Both the position numbers and the translations under genes were made by a program. A DNA stretch of 16,744 nucleotides from Lachnospiraceae bacterium (lineage in GTDB: Bacteria > Bacillota > Clostridia > Lachnospirales > Lachnospiraceae): positions 1 through 16,744 of the forward strand of contig JAJQID010000193.1 of NCBI GenBank assembly GCA_021199405.1, read 5' to 3'. Numbering within the stretch: position 1 is the first letter of the stretch; each line of letters opens with the position of its first letter. Shown here one piece after another: positions 12,751-16,744 of this stretch. Under the pieces are notes generated by a model, which made no database searches, was not told the origin of the DNA, and was given only the letters and a program-made list of their open reading frames with translations.

Positions 12751-15387
12751 ATGAAAAAAACAAAAGATCTGGTGTACGAATTTATACAGAAAGAGACCTA
12801 CTCTCAGAAGGACCACGGCCAGGGCTTTCAGACTTCGGACATTGCGGACGCTCTGGGAATGCAGCGTACCAATGTGAGTGCGATTTTAAACATGCTGGTC
12901 AAGGAGGGGCTTTTGTCCAAGACAAAGACAAGGCCGGTGTGCTATACTCTGGAAAAAGAGGAGAGAGTGACAGCTGTCCCTTTGGCCTTCGAGAGTCTGG
13001 TGGGGCATGACGGGAGTCTGCGCAAGGCCATTCAGCTGGCCCGGGCGGCTATCCTTTATCCCGGCGGCAGTCTGAGCATCCATATTATCGCCAGGCCCGG
13101 CGCGGGCATCAGCTATTTCGCGGAGCAGATTCATCAGTTTGCGGTAGAACGGCGGATTATGAAGGAGGATGCTCCCTATATTAAGGTAAACTGCCGTTAT
13201 TATACCAAGAATATCAGCGTTCTGGACGATGTGCTTTTCGGGGACAGCGCGGGAATTGAGAACAGCAGCTTTGCCAGAGCGCAGGGAGGGATCCTTTTCA
13301 TTGATAATGTGGATCTGATGAGCGCACGGCAGCAGGGACGTCTTTTCCGGTTTCTGGAGACCGGCGAGATTGAGGACGTAAACGGCGCTGTCAGCGTGGA
13401 TATGCATAATCTGATCTTTGTTTTCGCACAGGCGGATACGGGCGATGAGCGGCTGGAGTGGAAAAACCAGATTACCATCGAGCTGCCTGCTTTAGAGGAG
13501 CGTCCGCTGCCCGAAAAGATGGATCTGATCAATCAGTTTTTCCATGATGAGGCGGCCAACGCGAAGTGCTGTGTTCAGGTCACAAGAGAGGCGGTCAGCG
13601 CCCTGCTGGGAACTCGGTTTGAGGGAAATATCAAGGAGCTGTGCGCTCAGATCAAGTCAGCCTGCGCCAGCGCGTACATAAGAGTACTGGAGGAGCCGGA
13701 GGATCAGATGCTGGTGTGCCTTAATGATTTTTCACAGCTGGTACAGCGCAGCAGCCTTCTGTATAAAAATAACTGGCGGGAGGTCAACACTCTCCTGGGG
13801 GACAGCAATTTTTACCTGTATGAATATGAGGGAGAGGGAAACGGCACCCTGCGCCCCAATCTGGCCAGAGAGGTGTATGACAATATCCGTGTGCAGTACG
13901 CGGAGCTGACCGGCAGAGGCGTCAGCTCGGAGAGCATTCACAGCGTTATTGATACCTATATTTCCTCTTTGATGAGTTCTCTGGCCACCAATCGGGAGAA
14001 AAATAAGGAAATCAATCTGGAGCAGCTCTCCAAGAGCGTGGACCAGCGCATCATCGATATGGTCAGCATCTTTTTTGATAAATTAAAAAAGGACATGGGC
14101 CGGGAGTATAATTCCAATGTGTTTTATGGTGTGTGTCTGCATCTGAATTCTCTGCTGACTATGAAACCGGTGGAGCATTCCAGAGTGACGGACGAGCAGA
14201 TTCGCACTACTATTCAGGAATACCCGCGGGAGTACGCGGCAGTCCTGGATCTGGCAAACCATGTGGGAGAGCAGCTGGGACTGTCTCTTGATATCGCAGA
14301 GGTGGTGCTCCTGACCATGTTCATCATCATGCCCAGAGACGAGGCGGGACGCCCCGTGCTTTTGTACTGCATGCATGGCAGGGGAGCGGCGCGTTATCTG
14401 GCGGAAACCACCAACATGCTGACCCAGAGCGACAAGGCCTACGCCTATGATATGGAGCTTTCCACGGAAATCAGTCAGGCCATGGGCGAGCTGGAGGAGA
14501 CGCTTTTAAAAATCGACCGCGGCGGCGGCGTCATCGTGATTTACGATATGGGCTCTTTTAAAAGCATGATTGAGACGCTGCAGGAAAAGCTGACCATGAA
14601 AATACGGGCCATCAACATGCCCATCACCATGGTGGGGCTGGAGGTGGTCAGACGCTGTGACTGGAATGAGGATATCGACCAGGTGTTCCATCAGGTGAGC
14701 CGGGATCTGGGAATACTGCAGCGGACAGAGGAACAGCACAAGAAGCTGATCATCACTCTCTGTTATACCTCCGAAGGCGGCGCGGCTCAGCTAAAGCGCT
14801 ATATTGATCAGTATTCCCGATTGGGCTTCCGCACGGTGGCGCTGGCCGTGGCCAACAAGGATGCCCTGGTGAAGGAGGTTTTAAGCCTGCGTAAAACCTA
14901 CGACATTCATGCCTTTGTGGGCACCTTCGATCCGAAGCTGTTCGGTATTCCCTTCATTTCCATTGCTACTGTGTTTGAAAACCGCAAGGAGGATCTGGAT
15001 CGGATTCTGATGTTTGAACCCATGGGGGAACAGAAGGTGGATTACGATGCTCTTCTGCGGAAGATGGAGGAGCAGTTTGAGAATATTTCCACGGAGAAGC
15101 TGAGAAAGGTGCTGCCGGGCATCGTGGAGGAGCTGGGAGATTTTTATCAGATGAAAAATGAGGACAGAATCGGCGTATTCGTTCATCTGGCCTCCCTGAT
15201 GGAGCGGCTGGCCATCGACGACCACTCTAAGGAAAATGAGGGCGACTCCGTCTACATCAGCCGCTACAAGAACGATTACGTCTTTCTTTCAAAGCTTTTA
15301 AAGCCTCTGGAGCGGCAGTTCAAGGTAATTATCAACGACAACGAAATGGGAACCCTGCTGATGATAATAAAACAGGCGCAGGATTAG
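12751..15387 (+). CDS. LevR/CelR-like PTS-regulated transcriptional regulator with degenerate AAA+ domain
   Basis: An 878-residue regulator with LevR/CelR/ManR layout: winged helix (1-65); sigma-54-activator-type AAA+ region (about 80-310); PRD-1 (about 430-530, H464); EIIA-Man-like domain (about 535-660, phospho-acceptor candidate H542 in CMHGRG); EIIB-like domain (about 664-760, C671 in ITLCYTSEGGA); and PRD-2 (about 780-878, H812). Such proteins read PTS flux by phosphorylation and switch on sugar PTS operons. The ATPase signature is lost. The Walker A position reads ARPGAGIS (114-121) with isoleucine at 120 where lysine is required, Walker B reads ILFIDN with N186 in place of E, and the sigma-54 contact loop GAFTGA is absent (FGDSAGIENSSF). 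It therefore probably does not activate sigma-54 by ATP hydrolysis. GAAGG precedes the ATG. The neighbours, a DUF3284-like gene and a Lac-type EIIA, suggest an oligo-beta-glucoside PTS target. Confidence 0.87.
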   Translation: MKKTKDLVYEFIQKETYSQKDHGQGFQTSDIADALGMQRTNVSAILNMLVKEGLLSKTKTRPVCYTLEKEERVTAVPLAFESLVGHDGSLRKAIQLARAAILYPGGSLSIHIIARPGAGISYFAEQIHQFAVERRIMKEDAPYIKVNCRYYTKNISVLDDVLFGDSAGIENSSFARAQGGILFIDNVDLMSARQQGRLFRFLETGEIEDVNGAVSVDMHNLIFVFAQADTGDERLEWKNQITIELPALEERPLPEKMDLINQFFHDEAANAKCCVQVTREAVSALLGTRFEGNIKELCAQIKSACASAYIRVLEEPEDQMLVCLNDFSQLVQRSSLLYKNNWREVNTLLGDSNFYLYEYEGEGNGTLRPNLAREVYDNIRVQYAELTGRGVSSESIHSVIDTYISSLMSSLATNREKNKEINLEQLSKSVDQRIIDMVSIFFDKLKKDMGREYNSNVFYGVCLHLNSLLTMKPVEHSRVTDEQIRTTIQEYPREYAAVLDLANHVGEQLGLSLDIAEVVLLTMFIIMPRDEAGRPVLLYCMHGRGAARYLAETTNMLTQSDKAYAYDMELSTEISQAMGELEETLLKIDRGGGVIVIYDMGSFKSMIETLQEKLTMKIRAINMPITMVGLEVVRRCDWNEDIDQVFHQVSRDLGILQRTEEQHKKLIITLCYTSEGGAAQLKRYIDQYSRLGFRTVALAVANKDALVKEVLSLRKTYDIHAFVGTFDPKLFGIPFISIATVFENRKEDLDRILMFEPMGEQKVDYDALLRKMEEQFENISTEKLRKVLPGIVEELGDFYQMKNEDRIGVFVHLASLMERLAIDDHSKENEGDSVYISRYKNDYVFLSKLLKPLERQFKVIINDNEMGTLLMIIKQAQD

Positions 15388-15454
15388 GTACAGAAACCCG
15401 GGGCTTCAGCCCCGAGGTGCGAAACAGGCCCAGGATTAGGTTCAGAAACAGGTG
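15371..15454. repeat. Short duplication with a hairpin in one copy
   Basis: A 27-bp segment at 15371-15397 recurs at 15423-15449 with 25 of 27 matches. Both copies are followed by AGGTGC, but in the first copy a 17-bp palindrome CCGGGGCTTCAGCCCCG (15398-15414) stands between. The first copy contains the last codons and stop of the regulator gene, and the second supplies the leader and ribosome site of the next gene. Confidence 0.8.
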
Positions 15455-15459
15455 CAAAA

Positions 15460-16113
15460 ATGAAAATTATAAGAACACTGAAAATCACAAGCGATGAATT
15501 TTACGATTATCTGGAAAACGATCTTTTAGAGACCGCCAACCAGACCAGAAGCAGCGGCAAGGTCCGCTACACCCGCTCCAATATCCGTCCGGGCTTTAAG
15601 GTAAGCCGGGAGACCGGCGCAGCCTACTCCCGAATCGACCTGACGATCAGAGAGTATGTCCGGGGAAAGGTCTATGCCGCCACCACCAAATCTGTGGCGG
15701 ATACCATCGACCTCTCCTATACCACAGAGATTCGTGAGGACGGACTTTATGTGGTCTTTGAGCAGCGGATGCACAATTATGAGGCGAAGGAGATGAATAA
15801 GTTTGTGCGGGCCTGGTCCGATATTACTTATCTGCGGCGCATGAGCAACCAGCTCTACGACATCCAGAGCAAAATTATCCGGATCCGCAACGGCGAGGAG
15901 GAGCCCAAGCCCTTGCGTCCATTGGGTTATGAGACTGCTAAAAATGTGGCCGAAAAGGTCAATGAAAAGCATATGAACGATAAAAAAGCGGAAAAGAAGG
16001 CCGAGAAAGCGAAGATGAAGGAGGTCATTGTTTCCGTGGAGCTGGCGCCGGACGATCCGAAGGCGATCAAGGCAGCCAGACGAAAGGAGCGGGAGGAGAG
16101 AGCTCAGAAATAA
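15460..16113 (+). CDS. DUF3284-like protein in PTS context
   Basis: A 217-residue soluble protein without signal or membrane segments. The first 145 residues resemble the DUF3284 family (opening MKIIRTLKITSDEFYDYLEND, with beta strands YSRIDLTIREYVRGKVYAAT, TIDLSYTTEIREDGLYVVFE and a C-terminal helix), which is often encoded beside PTS genes and has no assigned biochemical function. The tail from about 150 on is highly charged, with KKAEKKAEKAKMKE and ARRKEREERAQK, likely helical and possibly nucleic-acid or partner binding. The assignment rests on pattern memory and is moderate. The start has only a weak ribosome site (AGGTGC, 15449-15454) that stems from the duplicated segment. It lies 72 bp after the regulator gene and probably shares its transcript. 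Confidence 0.7.
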   Translation: MKIIRTLKITSDEFYDYLENDLLETANQTRSSGKVRYTRSNIRPGFKVSRETGAAYSRIDLTIREYVRGKVYAATTKSVADTIDLSYTTEIREDGLYVVFEQRMHNYEAKEMNKFVRAWSDITYLRRMSNQLYDIQSKIIRIRNGEEEPKPLRPLGYETAKNVAEKVNEKHMNDKKAEKKAEKAKMKEVIVSVELAPDDPKAIKAARRKEREERAQK

Positions 16114-16123
16114 ACAAAATATA

Positions 16124-16157
16124 CTTTTTGGCAAATTTTATACACTATGCCAAAAGG
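16124..16157. promoter_or_regulatory. Palindromic operator candidate upstream of the EIIA gene
   Basis: TTTTGGCA (16126-16133) and TGCCAAAA (16148-16155) are perfect inverted repeats 14 bp apart, extendable to ten pairs. No T-run follows, so an operator is more likely than a terminator. It begins 11 bp after the DUF3284-like gene. Confidence 0.4.
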
Positions 16158-16217
16158 AAGGCAAAAATCTTATACACGAAAATCAGAAAATCCATCAAAA
16201 GCCGATTTTATAAGAAA

Positions 16218-16232
16218 TTAAGAAATTCTTAA
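16218..16232. promoter_or_regulatory. 15-bp perfect palindrome upstream of the EIIA promoter
   Basis: TTAAGAA-A-TTCTTAA. It lies 79 bp upstream of the -35. It could be a regulator site. The AT-rich context lowers its weight. Confidence 0.3.
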
Positions 16233-16310
16233 GAATGTGCAAAACTTACAAAAGAAAATACAGAAAACAATTTTCGACAGAAAAAGTGCTGTGATGACAA
16301 AATAATCCGT

Positions 16311-16339
16311 TTGACAAAACGCCCTGTTTTTAGTATAAA
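16311..16339 (+). promoter_or_regulatory. Sigma-A promoter of the PTS EIIA gene
   Basis: Perfect -35 TTGACA (16311-16316), 17-bp spacer, -10 TATAAA (16334-16339). No sigma-54 (-24 GG / -12 GC) element was seen in 16114-16386. The 11-mer TTTGACAAAAC occurs at 16310-16320, over the -35, and again at 16352-16362, 42 bp later. TGACAAAA also occurs at 16295-16302. Confidence 0.8.
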
Positions 16340-16371
16340 TGAAGCATAGGTTTTGACAAAACTGAACAAAC

Positions 16372-16380
16372 AGGAGGTGA
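16372..16380 (+). promoter_or_regulatory. Full-consensus ribosome binding site of the EIIA gene
   Basis: AGGAGGTGA, complementary to the 3' end of 16S rRNA over nine bases, 6 nt before ATG 16387. It predicts high translation and fixes the start. Confidence 0.85.
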
Positions 16381-16386
16381 GTAAAA

Positions 16387-16719
16387 ATGGCAGATACTGA
16401 GAATGAGGTTCTGGACGGTGAGATGATAGCGATGAGCATTATTGCCAGCGCCGGTGACGCCCGCTCGGATGCTTTCGCAGCTCTGGCGGCAGCCAAGGAG
16501 GGCAACTTCGAGGAGGCCGACAGACTGCTGGCTGAGGCGAAGGAGGCTGGCGTCGGAGCTCACAAGGCTCAGACAGATCTGTTGTTTGCGGAGGCCAACG
16601 GCAACGCTCCCGAGATGAACGTACTGCTGGTGCACGCACAGGATCATTTCATGACCAGCATGCTTGCAGAGGAGCTGATCCGCGAGATTATTGATCTGTA
16701 CAAGCTGTTGAAGAAGTAA
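16387..16719 (+). CDS. PTS lactose/cellobiose-type EIIA component
   Basis: A 110-residue phosphocarrier of the Lac family, usually a trimer of three-helix bundles. It takes phosphate from HPr and passes it to the cognate EIIB. The hallmark is VHAQDHFMTS with phospho-acceptor H83 and the metal-binding aspartate D86, matching H78 and D81 of the Lactococcus LacF protein. Helix 1 has IIASAGDARSDAFAAL and helix 2 has HKAQTDLLFAEANG, both typical. The length matches the family. The promoter and ribosome site are strong. It is probably the first gene of a cellobiose/chitobiose/lactose-type PTS operon that continues past the window end. The sugar cannot be told from EIIA alone. Confidence 0.93.
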   Translation: MADTENEVLDGEMIAMSIIASAGDARSDAFAALAAAKEGNFEEADRLLAEAKEAGVGAHKAQTDLLFAEANGNAPEMNVLLVHAQDHFMTSMLAEELIREIIDLYKLLKK

Positions 16720-16744
16720 GGATCTGTTAAGAGATAACTTATGC

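Noticed and set aside
15399..15414. GC-rich hairpin as terminator of the regulator gene
   Set aside because: No T-run follows on either strand; it is better described as an inserted palindrome.
16114..16386. Sigma-54 promoter before the EIIA gene
   Set aside because: TTGGCA at 16129 has no GC at the -12 position. A consensus sigma-A promoter is present instead.

Overview
The window reads as chromosome of a spore-forming member of the Firmicutes, most probably a Lachnospiraceae-type clostridium. The grounds are a spoVA operon behind a sigma-G-like promoter, strong AGGAGG-type ribosome binding sites, intermediate base composition, an enolase and DinG-like helicase of clostridial type, and a LevR-like PTS regulator. 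This placement is inferred from gene content, not from a database search.

Left part (1-6200): the 3' end of a gene with four 78-bp in-frame repeats, possibly an Rpn/PD-(D/E)XK-type protein; a NUDIX hydrolase; a small membrane protein whose 5' end is out of frame at a run of six A; enolase with its own promoter and terminator; a large fusion of a RecB/Cas4-like nuclease to an iron-sulfur XPD/DinG-type helicase; and a GNAT acetyltransferase. Middle (6200-8750): ridA on the minus strand; a 460-bp gene-free region holding two divergent promoters and a cluster of DnaA-box matches; a membrane-anchored DUF4097-like protein; a bidirectional terminator; and an ECF transporter S component on the minus strand.

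A complete group II intron (8844-10715) with a reverse transcriptase/maturase gene lies between the ECF gene and the divergent spoVA operon. Its boundaries are supported by exon-binding sites that pair with the 5' exon, by domain V, and by a bulged branch-point adenosine. spoVAA and spoVAB look intact. spoVAC carries a frameshift, and spoVAD and spoVAE do not follow. Instead there is about 320 bp of hairpin-rich non-coding DNA.

Right part (12626-16744): a LevR/CelR-like regulator (winged helix, AAA+, PRD, EIIA, EIIB-like and PRD regions) whose ATPase signature residues are lost; a DUF3284-like protein; and a lactose/cellobiose-type PTS EIIA with a strong sigma-A promoter preceded by palindromes and direct repeats. 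These three genes probably begin a beta-glucoside or oligosaccharide PTS locus that continues beyond the window.

The points most worth a second look are the DnaA-box cluster, the frameshifted and truncated spoVA operon with its hairpin-rich junction, the ATPase-dead LevR-like regulator paired with a sigma-A promoter, and a hairpin inserted into one copy of a short tandem duplication. Nothing here can be declared a new system from sequence alone.
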